Assembly: GCF_000424385.1 (NCBI RefSeq)
Contig: NZ_AUJU01000001.1
Span: 248,001 to 312,000 of the forward strand
Origin: Butyrivibrio sp. LC3010
GTDB taxonomy: Bacteria; Bacillota; Clostridia; Lachnospirales; Lachnospiraceae
Length of the DNA stretch: 64,000 bases
Direction: 5' to 3'
Shown here: piece after piece, positions 35,108-42,850 of the stretch
How the letters are laid out: each line of letters opens with the position of its first letter
Numbering within the stretch: position 1 is the stretch's first letter
Translations under genes and position numbers: made by a program
The notes under the pieces: model-generated
What the model saw: only the letters and a program-made list of their open reading frames with translations
Databases searched by the model: none
What the model was told of the DNA's origin: nothing

Positions 35108-36424
35108 ATGGGATTTATCAGCTATCACGGAGAAAAAGAAGATCGTTATTCTGAGGTCTTAGAGTATTCCAGAGCTAGGCAAGAGGAAGAATGGAAAAAG
35201 TCAGAAGAAGAGCGTATCAGTAAGTGGCTTAAGGAGCTGACGGGCGATGATAAGCTAGCTCATTTTAATATTCAAGAATTGCTGAAGCTGATACTTTCCC
35301 AGTACAAGGCTCTGAAAGATTCGTATTGTTCTATTGTAGATGCTGGAGAAATACCATCTGGCTGTGATACAGCTTGTTTGTGGAAGGATTTTTCGATAGA
35401 TATTGCAGACAGGCATATTCAAGCCTTTCATGTAATGCCTGAACTTCGAGAGAAACACCTTCAGACCTTTATTGATAAAATATTTAAGCTTTCCGGAATT
35501 ATTTCAGCTTCAGAACATTTGGAAAAGATAGGTACTGATTCCGGGTATCGAAAATACTTTGTAGAATGCTTTGATCCAACCTGGACAGGCCGACACTTTT
35601 ATCATTTGCTTCAATATATTGGAAAGGGTGATGAGAGTGCGGTTGAAGATTTTTTAGAAATCTATAAGAGATATACAATTATTTTGAACCTCTATTTTTA
35701 TCAAGCGTTCCGGCCGCGCGACAATGGTTGGATTGGACAGATAGAGGCAGAGAGAAGTGCTATTGATGATATAAAAGTTCAGTATTCAAGGCGAGCACAT
35801 ATTGTTTTGAATCCTGCTTTTTTGCAGAATCCGTTATATAAAAAGGAAGAGCAGGTAGTAAATGCTTCGGCTATGGAAGAGACTACTATAGTAGAACCTA
35901 TTATAGAAGAGCCGGTTGCGTCTCGCCCTGAAGAAGAGGCAATGATTGTTCCGCAGTCGGGGTTAGATAGAGTTCAGTTTAAAGCACTTTTAGAAAAGCA
36001 GGGAATAGCCAATTATGTAGCTGCCTGTAAGTTGCTTTTGAAGTGCGAAATGCCTGAGAACATCAGAGAAAACTATGAAAAGCTTATAGAACGTATGCCA
36101 TTGCTACAGGATGCAGTGGATAAATTTGATCACGTCTATCATGCAGACCTAGACCAGTTTGATGACTATTTTGCACCGGAAGCACTTACGGTAACAGCAA
36201 CTCTTGTAGAATATGAGGTTGTAAAGCCCTCTGAGGAAATTCTTCAGGACACTAGGGAAAACGTGTATCAAGCATCCAAGAAGCTTTTACTTCTTGTGAA
36301 TGAGAAAATAGATGAGATATACAAATTTGTGACAATTGAAACTAATGCGGAAGCAAGGGCTCTTGAAGCGTTGATGAGCCAGGATGGGTATGTGGACCCG
36401 GAGTTAAAACTTAGGAGGGATTAA
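35108..36424 (+). CDS. Unknown helical protein paired with TelA, 438 aa
   Basis: No domain is recognised. The protein is soluble and largely helical: residues 15-50 form a charged coiled coil (EEEWKKSEEERISKWLKEL), 50-240 an alpha-rich domain with conserved-looking aromatics (CFDPTWTGRHFYHLLQYIG, YFYQAFRPRDNGWIGQ), then an acidic linker and a second helical domain (about 295-430). It is 12 bases after the helicase and two bases before the TelA-family gene, so the three are coexpressed. A partner or activator of TelA is the simplest inference. Confidence 0.7.
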   Translation: MGFISYHGEKEDRYSEVLEYSRARQEEEWKKSEEERISKWLKELTGDDKLAHFNIQELLKLILSQYKALKDSYCSIVDAGEIPSGCDTACLWKDFSIDIADRHIQAFHVMPELREKHLQTFIDKIFKLSGIISASEHLEKIGTDSGYRKYFVECFDPTWTGRHFYHLLQYIGKGDESAVEDFLEIYKRYTIILNLYFYQAFRPRDNGWIGQIEAERSAIDDIKVQYSRRAHIVLNPAFLQNPLYKKEEQVVNASAMEETTIVEPIIEEPVASRPEEEAMIVPQSGLDRVQFKALLEKQGIANYVAACKLLLKCEMPENIRENYEKLIERMPLLQDAVDKFDHVYHADLDQFDDYFAPEALTVTATLVEYEVVKPSEEILQDTRENVYQASKKLLLLVNEKIDEIYKFVTIETNAEARALEALMSQDGYVDPELKLRRD

Positions 36425-36426
36425 CT

Positions 36427-37623
36427 ATGTCAGAGTTGAAAGAAGAACAAAGAGTGATGGATCAGGGAATGGGCACAATTAAGGCAAGACCATTAACGCT
36501 TGACCCTGATGAAAATGCGCCTGTACTGGCAGAGCCTTCTCTTGGCTCTATTCAGACAACTACGGCAGATGCTGTGTTTAATGCTGGCTCCACGGATGAG
36601 TCCATGCTTACTCCTGAGGAGCAGAAGCAGGTGGACGAGTTTGTTAAGCAGATTGATATCAGCAATGTTAAAGTGCTTAACTCCTATGGCTCTAGTGCAC
36701 AGAAGGGAATATCAACCTTTTCAGCTTCCATTACCGGAAAAGTGCGTACAAAAGAGTTTGGAGATGTGGGCGATAGCTTAAGAGATCTCCGTGCAGCTAT
36801 AAACAGTACAGTTGCTCCAGAGAAGAAGGGACTGCTTGGACTGTTCCAGAAGGGTAAGAGCAAGGTTACATACCTGATTTCCAATTATGAGAGTGCTGAA
36901 ACCAACATCCAGAAGATAGAGAAAGATTTGCAGCACCATCAGCAGGTTCTTACTAAGGATGTATATGTCTTTGATGAAATGTACAACATGAACCTTGAGT
37001 TTTACAAGGAACTCACAATGTATATCATAGCTGGTAAAAAAGCTTTGGAACAGGCAAAGTCAACAAAGCTTGTGGAGCTAAAAAACAAAGCAGACGCTAC
37101 AGGAGATCAGCTTGATATTCAGATTTACCGTGATTATGATGATGCCTGCAAGCGATTTGAAAAGAGAGTATTTGACCTTGAAACAACAAGACTTGTTTCC
37201 ATTCAGATGGCACCACAGATTAGATTGTTACAGAATGCTGATCAGGAAGTTGTTGATAAGCTAAGATCAGATATCATCAATACGATTCCTCTTTGGAGAA
37301 ACCAGATGGTTCTGGCACTTGGCATAGAGCATAGCCGAAGAGCTCTTGATGCTCAGAGTGCTGTAACTGATATGACAAATGAGATGTTCAAGCGCAACGC
37401 TGAAACTCTTAAACAGGGTGCTATTGATGCTGCTCTTGCTTCAGAGAGAGGCATAGTAGATGTTGAAACGATTCGTAAGGTAAATGCAGATATTATTACT
37501 TCAATCAATGAAGTTGTAAAGATTCATGAAGAAGGATCAAAGCGAAGAAGTGAGGCTCAGGAGGAGCTGGCTAAGATTGAGGATGAATTGAAACAGGCAC
37601 TGCTAGAAGCAGGAAGCAGATAA
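36427..37623 (+). CDS. TelA/KlaA-family protein (toxic anion resistance family)
   Basis: A 398-aa, mostly helical protein without membrane segments. It has the TelA features: a QKQVDEFVKQIDISNVK-type N-terminal region (about 65-80), YLISNYESAETNIQKIEKDL near 148, and the DMTNEMFKRNAETLKQGAI stretch near 318-340. TelA proteins are tied to tellurite resistance in assays, but their true role is unclear; they occur in Ter-like stress and phage-response loci. It is the last gene of the operon, before a good terminator. Confidence 0.85.
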   Translation: MSELKEEQRVMDQGMGTIKARPLTLDPDENAPVLAEPSLGSIQTTTADAVFNAGSTDESMLTPEEQKQVDEFVKQIDISNVKVLNSYGSSAQKGISTFSASITGKVRTKEFGDVGDSLRDLRAAINSTVAPEKKGLLGLFQKGKSKVTYLISNYESAETNIQKIEKDLQHHQQVLTKDVYVFDEMYNMNLEFYKELTMYIIAGKKALEQAKSTKLVELKNKADATGDQLDIQIYRDYDDACKRFEKRVFDLETTRLVSIQMAPQIRLLQNADQEVVDKLRSDIINTIPLWRNQMVLALGIEHSRRALDAQSAVTDMTNEMFKRNAETLKQGAIDAALASERGIVDVETIRKVNADIITSINEVVKIHEEGSKRRSEAQEELAKIEDELKQALLEAGSR

Positions 37624-37633
37624 ACAGAATCAT

Positions 37634-37676
37634 AAAATGGGGATGTGATACGGATTCTGTAGGCATCTCCATTTTT
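37634..37676 (+). terminator. Terminator closing the defence-like operon
   Basis: Bases 37634-37645 (AAAATGGGGATG) pair with 37664-37675 (CATCTCCATTTT) in a 12-bp stem with one G-T pair and an 18-base loop, running into a T tract. It marks the operon end after telA. Confidence 0.75.
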
Positions 37677-37702
37677 GTTATTAGAATGTAGGAGGCAGAT
37701 TG

Positions 37703-38284
37703 ATGAAGAAAAAATTGAAGATATCCTATAATGCACCGGTGGTGCTGACCTTTGTTCTAATCTGCCTGGTGGTGCTGGTTATAGATGGTCTGACCATGGG
37801 AAAGAGTACAAACCTCCTATTCATGACCTATCATTCATCGCTGGCGAATCCATTGACGTATATTAGGTTTTTTACACATGCTCTTGGTCATAGTGGATGG
37901 TCGCATTTTATCAATAATGCAGCTTATTTGTTACTGCTTGGTCCGATGCTTGAGGAGAAACATGGTTCTCAAACCCTGCTAGAGATAATCGCTATTACTG
38001 CTTTGGTGACAGGACTTGTAAATTACATCTTCTTTCCAAGTGTAGGCTTGTGTGGAGCCAGTGGAGTAGTATTTGCCTTTATTATCCTGGCTTCCTTTAC
38101 TGGCTTTAAGGATGGAGAGATTCCGCTTACCTTTATACTTGTTGCGATTATATACATAGGGCAGCAGGTGATTGAAGGAATTACTATTTCCGATAATATT
38201 TCTAATATGGCGCATATTGTTGGCGGTGCGGTAGGTGCAATACTGGGGTATGTGCTCAATAGGAAACCTAAATATTCAAGATAA
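37703..38284 (+). CDS. Rhomboid-family intramembrane serine protease
   Basis: A 193-aa polytopic membrane protein with about six hydrophobic segments. The catalytic Ser lies in GASGVVFA near residue 120 and the His in NMAHIVGGAVGA near 171; the loop motif ALGHSGWSHFINN near 63-75 matches the rhomboid L1 region. It would cleave transmembrane substrates in the cytoplasmic membrane. TAGGAGG precedes the ATG. It lies after the operon terminator, so it is probably separately transcribed cargo. Confidence 0.88.
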   Translation: MKKKLKISYNAPVVLTFVLICLVVLVIDGLTMGKSTNLLFMTYHSSLANPLTYIRFFTHALGHSGWSHFINNAAYLLLLGPMLEEKHGSQTLLEIIAITALVTGLVNYIFFPSVGLCGASGVVFAFIILASFTGFKDGEIPLTFILVAIIYIGQQVIEGITISDNISNMAHIVGGAVGAILGYVLNRKPKYSR

Positions 38285-38408
38285 ATGTTCGGTGAAGATT
38301 AGACTAAAGAAACTAATGTATAGGTGTGTTATTGAGCCCAAGGAAGGACAAATCAATGAGAATGCATTTTATAGATACATCGTATACTGACGGAGAGTAC
38401 AAATATAA

Positions 38409-38549
38409 AACTTAGAAAAAGGCATAACGGAAATAACCAATCTTAAGACTAATGTAAAGGGTATTGTGTATTATCAAGGAACCGGCTTTGTTATTAAAAT
38501 TGGTGATAAAACACATTATGACGACGAAACCTGGAAGAATTGGTTATGA
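38409..38549 (+). pseudogene. Decayed coding fragment between rhomboid and nuclease genes
   Basis: A 46-codon open stretch without a start reads as real protein (VKGIVYYQGTGFVIKIGDK, then YDDETWKNWL) and ends in TGA at 38547. Stops lie directly upstream, and the 120 bases before it hold no intact frame. It looks like the C-terminal remnant of a small gene; family unknown. The whole 38285-38568 gap has no other supported gene. Confidence 0.45.
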
Positions 38550-38568
38550 AAAAATACAGTGTCTATGA

Positions 38569-39420
38569 ATGTTGCTAGACATAACGAATATATCGGAGGT
38601 GTGGAGTACGGCTTATCAGTACCATAATTGGGATAGCAAAAGAGAATATGACAGGTTCTGGGGCAAGGATAAAAAGCGCAAAAAGAGAAGAAACTTTCTT
38701 GTTTTTTTGCTGATAGTTCTTGTAGTTGGAGTACTATTATTTGTTCTAATGAATAAGCTTTCACAGCGGAATACAAGGAGTCTTGGGCAAAACGCAGAAA
38801 CTTTTTCAATGAGCCTGGTGGAATCAGATGAGACGATTATTCCAGAATATTCAGGCGAAATCTACGTTGAGCTCAATGGGAATATGCCTTGTTTTAATGA
38901 GTATGACCTTTTAAATGTGTCGGGAGAGACATATTCAGAGCTTGATAAATTTGGCAGATGTGGAACGGCTATAGCTATGCTTGATAGAACTATGATGCCT
39001 ACAGAAGAGCGTGGCTCGATAGGACAGATAAGACCTTCGGGTTGGAATCAGGAAAAGTATCCAGGCTTGGTAGATTCAGATCCACCGTATCTATATAACC
39101 GTTGTCATCTGATTGCATATGCATTGACCGGACAAAATGCAAATGAGCTCAACTTGATTACCGGCACAAGGTATTTCAATGTGGAAGGAATGCTTCCCTT
39201 TGAAGAACAGGTAATGAGATACCTTGATAATTCAGACAATCATGTTCTTTATAGAATAACACCATATTTTAAGGATAAAGAGCTTCTGGCAAGAGGCGTT
39301 GAGATGGAAGCATATTCTGTGGAGGACAATGGTGCAGCGATATGTTTTCATGTGTTTGTTTATAATGTTCAGCCGGGGATAGTGCTAGATTATAAGACAG
39401 GAGAAAGTGAAATAGAGTAG
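38569..39420 (+). CDS. Membrane-tethered DNA/RNA non-specific endonuclease
   Basis: Up to 283 aa, with one transmembrane segment (about residues 43-62, LVFLLIVLVVGVLLFVL) preceded by basic residues, so the C-terminus lies outside the cytoplasm. The nuclease core NRCHLIAYALTGQNANELNL followed by TGTRYFNVEGM corresponds to the [D/S]R-G/S-H beta-beta-alpha-metal motif of the streptococcal/NucA-type family, with Cys in the usual Gly/Ser position. The start is uncertain: a TTG at 38569 has no good site, while CGGAGG lies further in. It could degrade external DNA. Confidence 0.75.
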   Translation: MLLDITNISEVWSTAYQYHNWDSKREYDRFWGKDKKRKKRRNFLVFLLIVLVVGVLLFVLMNKLSQRNTRSLGQNAETFSMSLVESDETIIPEYSGEIYVELNGNMPCFNEYDLLNVSGETYSELDKFGRCGTAIAMLDRTMMPTEERGSIGQIRPSGWNQEKYPGLVDSDPPYLYNRCHLIAYALTGQNANELNLITGTRYFNVEGMLPFEEQVMRYLDNSDNHVLYRITPYFKDKELLARGVEMEAYSVEDNGAAICFHVFVYNVQPGIVLDYKTGESEIE

Positions 39421-39435
39421 CTTGTTGAGGGAAAT

Positions 39436-40224
39436 ATGTTGAAATATGAAGATATAACACAGGATATGATTTTTCAAGATTGGTTCAAATATGAACCACA
39501 TGATGTTCAGTACGTCAGATTTTGCGAAGATAATCCATCTGCGATAGCAGCTGGTTATAAAATAGCTGATGTTTATCGCTCGTTTGCGATGGCACGAGCA
39601 TCATTACTGTTTTCGTTAGAGAATAATTATGGAGATTTAGCAAAGCCTGGTGATGATTTGCTAGTAAGAACGCTATTTGTTCAGAATGCAATTTTGCAAT
39701 ATTCAATATGTGAGGATCTATCATGGCAAGTGGCTTGGGCGTATATATTACCGGCAGATATTACCTATTTAATGAATAATGAGTATGAGAAGATGTCCAA
39801 GGAATGTAATAGAGATAATCTCATAGAACAGTTGGATTGTGGCATATCACAGCATTCTTTAGAAGCAGAGAAAATCAAAGAAATAATAGTAAAATTTGAT
39901 GATGATGAAGATATAAAAAAGTTCAGAACACTTTACAATTTTCTAAAGCATAGAGGGAATATCCACGTTGAAGGATTGGGAAATGAAGATGAGTATTTAA
40001 TGTCTATGGTAAATGGAAAGGCAGTCAAGATTTTATCACGTGAGAAGTATACATTAGAACAGCTTCAGGATTTAACATGGAATTATCATCAAAAGTTTGA
40101 AAAGTACTTTTCGGAATTGATTACCGCTGTGATTCCAGATGATTATACGAATAATAGTGTTACCCTCGGGGAATGGATAATCAGCAACTTGAAAATGGCG
40201 GATGCGCAGAAAAACAAAAACTGA
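39436..40224 (+). CDS. Possible HEPN-fold protein (Cthe_2314-like), 262 aa
   Basis: A helical, acidic protein. The region FRTLYNFLKHRGNIHVEG near residues 161-178 resembles the conserved R-x-N-x-LKHR segment of Cthe_2314-like HEPN proteins; HEPN RNases use an R-x(4-6)-H motif, and here RTLYNFLKH has slightly different spacing, so activity is unsure. Aromatic-rich helices (ICEDLSWQVAWAYILPAD) precede it. GAGGG lies before the ATG. It follows the nuclease gene by 15 bases. Confidence 0.5.
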   Translation: MLKYEDITQDMIFQDWFKYEPHDVQYVRFCEDNPSAIAAGYKIADVYRSFAMARASLLFSLENNYGDLAKPGDDLLVRTLFVQNAILQYSICEDLSWQVAWAYILPADITYLMNNEYEKMSKECNRDNLIEQLDCGISQHSLEAEKIKEIIVKFDDDEDIKKFRTLYNFLKHRGNIHVEGLGNEDEYLMSMVNGKAVKILSREKYTLEQLQDLTWNYHQKFEKYFSELITAVIPDDYTNNSVTLGEWIISNLKMADAQKNKN

Positions 40225-40234
40225 GGAATAGATT

Positions 40235-40444
40235 ATGGGATTTTTTTCACACGGCAACAAATCAGATGATATAGACTATGATAGGCTCCGTAGAGATTTG
40301 GCCGATGAATATGGCGCCCAGAGCGCAGCGTTCTCTGGAGGCTTTGGATTTCTTGAAATGTGTGATGCTGAGGATGCTACCAATGAGCAGCTTCTTGAAA
40401 TGGCACGAAGGGAAGGCTTCAATCTCAACAAATATAAACGATAA
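40235..40444 (+). CDS. Small hypothetical protein, 69 aa
   Basis: The gene lies 10 bases after the possible HEPN gene with GAGGA upstream. The N-terminus is basic/polar (MGFFSHGNKSDD), the middle reads LADEYGAQSAAFSGGFGFLE and the end is a short helix (NEQLLEMARREGFNLNKY), similar to SHOCT-like tails. No function is known. Confidence 0.6.
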   Translation: MGFFSHGNKSDDIDYDRLRRDLADEYGAQSAAFSGGFGFLEMCDAEDATNEQLLEMARREGFNLNKYKR

Positions 40445-40457
40445 AGGGGAATAGAAT

Positions 40458-40898
40458 TTGGCAACAGCGATCATTTATTACAGCAAACATCATGGAAACA
40501 CCAAGAAATTACTGGATGCTATAGCAGCGTCTGGTTCTGATGTGGAGTTAGTCGATGCTACTGAGAAGCATGAGCTTGATCTCAGCAAGTATGACAGAAT
40601 TGGCTTTGCTTCAGGTATCTATTATGGCAAGTTCGCAGAACAGGTTCTGACCTTCGCAAAGGTTAATCTGCCTACAGGGAAGGATGTCTTTTTCATTGCT
40701 ACAGCAGGCAATCCCACAAAGAACTGCTTTAACTCCATTGCGGAAGTAACAGAAGCTAAGCACTGTAAGGAACTTGGAAGATATATTTCAAAAGGATTTG
40801 ATACTTATGGGCCTTTCAAACTTGTCGGCGGTCTTCAGAAAGGACATCCGACAGAGGAAGAAATCCAGGGAGCGATTGATTTTTATAAATCCCTGTAA
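40458..40898 (+). CDS. Flavodoxin family protein
   Basis: A 146-aa protein starting at TTG after AAAGGGGAATAG. The FMN phosphate loop is YYSKHHGNTKKLL near residues 7-19; the 60s loop GFASGIYYGKF and the later FFIATAGNPTKN segment fit flavodoxin-like electron carriers or flavodoxin-fold quinone reductases. It is cytosolic. The neighbours (PNPOx-like, YjbR-like) also suggest small redox/house cargo rather than conjugation. Confidence 0.85.
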   Translation: MATAIIYYSKHHGNTKKLLDAIAASGSDVELVDATEKHELDLSKYDRIGFASGIYYGKFAEQVLTFAKVNLPTGKDVFFIATAGNPTKNCFNSIAEVTEAKHCKELGRYISKGFDTYGPFKLVGGLQKGHPTEEEIQGAIDFYKSL

Positions 40899-40921
40899 AT
40901 CATTGTTAGAGGTGGAACGGA

Positions 40922-41317
40922 ATGAATCTGACTATAAACGAAATTCAGATGGTTAAGGTAGTAGAGAAATCCTTTGATGTGGAAAGAATGACAGACTTTC
41001 ATCGCTGGCATTATGAGCTGTATTCAGATGCTGTTGTTACCTATCGCATGGAGAAGGGCAGCCAGAAGAAGATTGGGAAGAGCATTACTCCGATAGCAAA
41101 GGATGAAATGAAAGCATTTTTCAAGGAACTATATGATTTTGTTCGCACAGCAGAAATGTCTTGTGAGACCATTGATGATTGCTCTCATGAAGTAACATTT
41201 ATCTATGGACCACTTCACAGAGAAATATTTGAAGGTGCTACCTGCAAAGGACATGAGGATCTGATCCATAAGATTACAAGCTTTATAAATGCACATAGGG
41301 GAAGGACAGATGAGTAA
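40922..41317 (+). CDS. Hypothetical protein, 131 aa
   Basis: A soluble protein with strand-rich centre (YSDAVVTYRMEKGSQKKIGK) and a C-terminal helix (HEDLIHKITSFINAHRGR). AGGTGG lies upstream of ATG. It overlaps the next gene by eight bases. No family is recognised; the pattern resembles small proteins of unknown function found in clostridial accessory regions. Confidence 0.65.
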   Translation: MNLTINEIQMVKVVEKSFDVERMTDFHRWHYELYSDAVVTYRMEKGSQKKIGKSITPIAKDEMKAFFKELYDFVRTAEMSCETIDDCSHEVTFIYGPLHREIFEGATCKGHEDLIHKITSFINAHRGRTDE

Positions 41318-42095
41318 GCACATAAAGGTAGATGGGCAACTGCTCCAGGTAAATAAGAAATTTAAGGATTTAAAACAGAAGCAGCAGAGCACAATTCATG
41401 GTTGGCTCTATGAAGCTTATAAAAAGCAGGTGGCTCAAAACCTGACAGATTCAGAAGCTCTGTCAGATGTATTTGAAAAAATAGATGAGGCTGGCATATG
41501 GATTCCGGAGCATGAGATCATAACCGCATACCGCGCCAAGAAGACAAAGTACAGAAAACGTATGGAAGCCACCAATATGAGTGATGGCTTTAAGTTTGAC
41601 TATAATGCAGCTGCAAACTACTGGGTTCATAAGGATGCTCATTCCAATAAAATGGATCGCCAGCAGCTTGCAGAAAGAATCAATAAATTTATAGAGGAAC
41701 ATAATACCTGCACTCTGGGAACTGCCTCAGAGGGGCATGTCAGATGTACTCCGATTGAGTATAACTATGTGGATAAGAAGCTGTATTTTTTCTCAGAAGG
41801 TGGATTAAAGTTCAAGGGATTAAAGAAAAATAAACATGTTGGTGTTGCTATATATGAACCCTACAATGGTTTCGGAAATCTTAAGAGTTTACAGATTGAG
41901 GGTACAGCAAATTTGGTGGAGCCTTTCAGTGATGAGTATTTGAAACTCATGGAACATAAGAAGATTCCAGTAGAGGCAATGAAGAAGCTGCCACAGCCTA
42001 TGAATCTAATCAGGGTTGTGCCAAGATACTTCGATTATCTGGACTCTGATTTGAAGAAAGAAGATCTGAGCAGCAGACAGCATTATGAGGTATAG
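41310..42095 (+). CDS. Pyridoxamine 5'-phosphate oxidase-like flavin protein with N-terminal extension
   Basis: A 261-aa protein. Residues about 115-250 form a PNPOx-like split barrel (INKFIEEHNTCTLGTASEGH, then CTPIEYNYVDKKLYFFSEGG, KHVGVAIYEPYNGFGNLKSL), which binds FMN, F420 or haem in relatives. The first 110 residues (LQVNKKFKDLKQKQQSTIHG, VFEKIDEAGIWIPEHEIITA) are an extra helical domain. The start at ATG 41310 overlaps the previous stop and follows GGGGAAGGA. The substrate is unknown. Confidence 0.8.
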   Translation: MSKHIKVDGQLLQVNKKFKDLKQKQQSTIHGWLYEAYKKQVAQNLTDSEALSDVFEKIDEAGIWIPEHEIITAYRAKKTKYRKRMEATNMSDGFKFDYNAAANYWVHKDAHSNKMDRQQLAERINKFIEEHNTCTLGTASEGHVRCTPIEYNYVDKKLYFFSEGGLKFKGLKKNKHVGVAIYEPYNGFGNLKSLQIEGTANLVEPFSDEYLKLMEHKKIPVEAMKKLPQPMNLIRVVPRYFDYLDSDLKKEDLSSRQHYEV

Positions 42096-42097
42096 CT

Positions 42098-42841
42098 TTG
42101 AGTATTAGGGATGATGTCACAAAGTACATAAAGAAAAAATACAAGGCTTCTCCTGAGTATTTATGGAAGAGGTATCCTGATTATGCAGTTTTCAGGCATG
42201 ATGACAATCGGAAATGGTTTTGCATAATCATGGATGTTGATGCTGATAAGCTGGGATTACCCGGAACTGAAAGAGTGGATATCATTGATGTAAAAATTGA
42301 TGATCTTATGTTAAGAGACATCCTTTTGCAGCAACATGGATATCTGCCGGGCTATCATATGAACAGAGGGAGCTGGATCACTATATTGATGGACGGGAGT
42401 GTGAATCTTCAGGAAGTTTGCAACATGATAGATGCAAGCTTTGAAATGACAGCTTCAGCAAAGAAAAAGCAGAAGTTCAGGCAGCCTAAGGAATGGATCA
42501 TTCCTGCTAATCCAATGTATTACGATATTGAGCACGCCTTCGATGATGCTAAGATAATTGATTGGAAGCAGGGAGCAGGCATCATCAAGGGAGATACTGT
42601 TTATATGTATGTTGGATCTCCTGTTTCAGCTATCCTGTATAAATGCAAAGTTATTGAAACAGACATTCCTTATGAATATGAGGACAAAAATCTGACCATA
42701 AAGGCACTGATGAAGATACAGCTTCAGAAGAGATACAAGCCAGACAAGTTTACCTTTGATCTGCTTAAGAGTGAATATGGAATATACGCTGTACGAGGAC
42801 CGAGAGGTATACCAAACAGTTTGGGTGCGGCATTGAAATGA
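42098..42841 (+). CDS. MmcQ/YjbR-family protein
   Basis: A 247-aa protein starting at TTG two bases after the previous stop. Residues 1-120 match the MmcQ/YjbR DNA-binding-like fold (YLWKRYPDYAVFRHDDNRKW, VDIIDVKIDD, GYLPGYHMNRGSWITI). The C-terminal half is a PUA/EVE-like strand-rich region (WIIPANPMYYDIEHAFDDAK, VYMYVGSPVSAILYKCKVIE) that looks like an EVE domain, a fold known for reading modified bases. That two-domain build is interesting but inferred. Confidence 0.8.
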   Translation: MSIRDDVTKYIKKKYKASPEYLWKRYPDYAVFRHDDNRKWFCIIMDVDADKLGLPGTERVDIIDVKIDDLMLRDILLQQHGYLPGYHMNRGSWITILMDGSVNLQEVCNMIDASFEMTASAKKKQKFRQPKEWIIPANPMYYDIEHAFDDAKIIDWKQGAGIIKGDTVYMYVGSPVSAILYKCKVIETDIPYEYEDKNLTIKALMKIQLQKRYKPDKFTFDLLKSEYGIYAVRGPRGIPNSLGAALK

Positions 42842-42850
42842 GGATAACAC

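Noticed and set aside
18207-37623. DISARM, BREX or Druantia assignment of the operon
   Set aside because: No DUF1998 (DrmB), no PglZ/BrxC, no DruE-type giant helicase is visible. SNF2-PLD plus a methylase alone is not enough.
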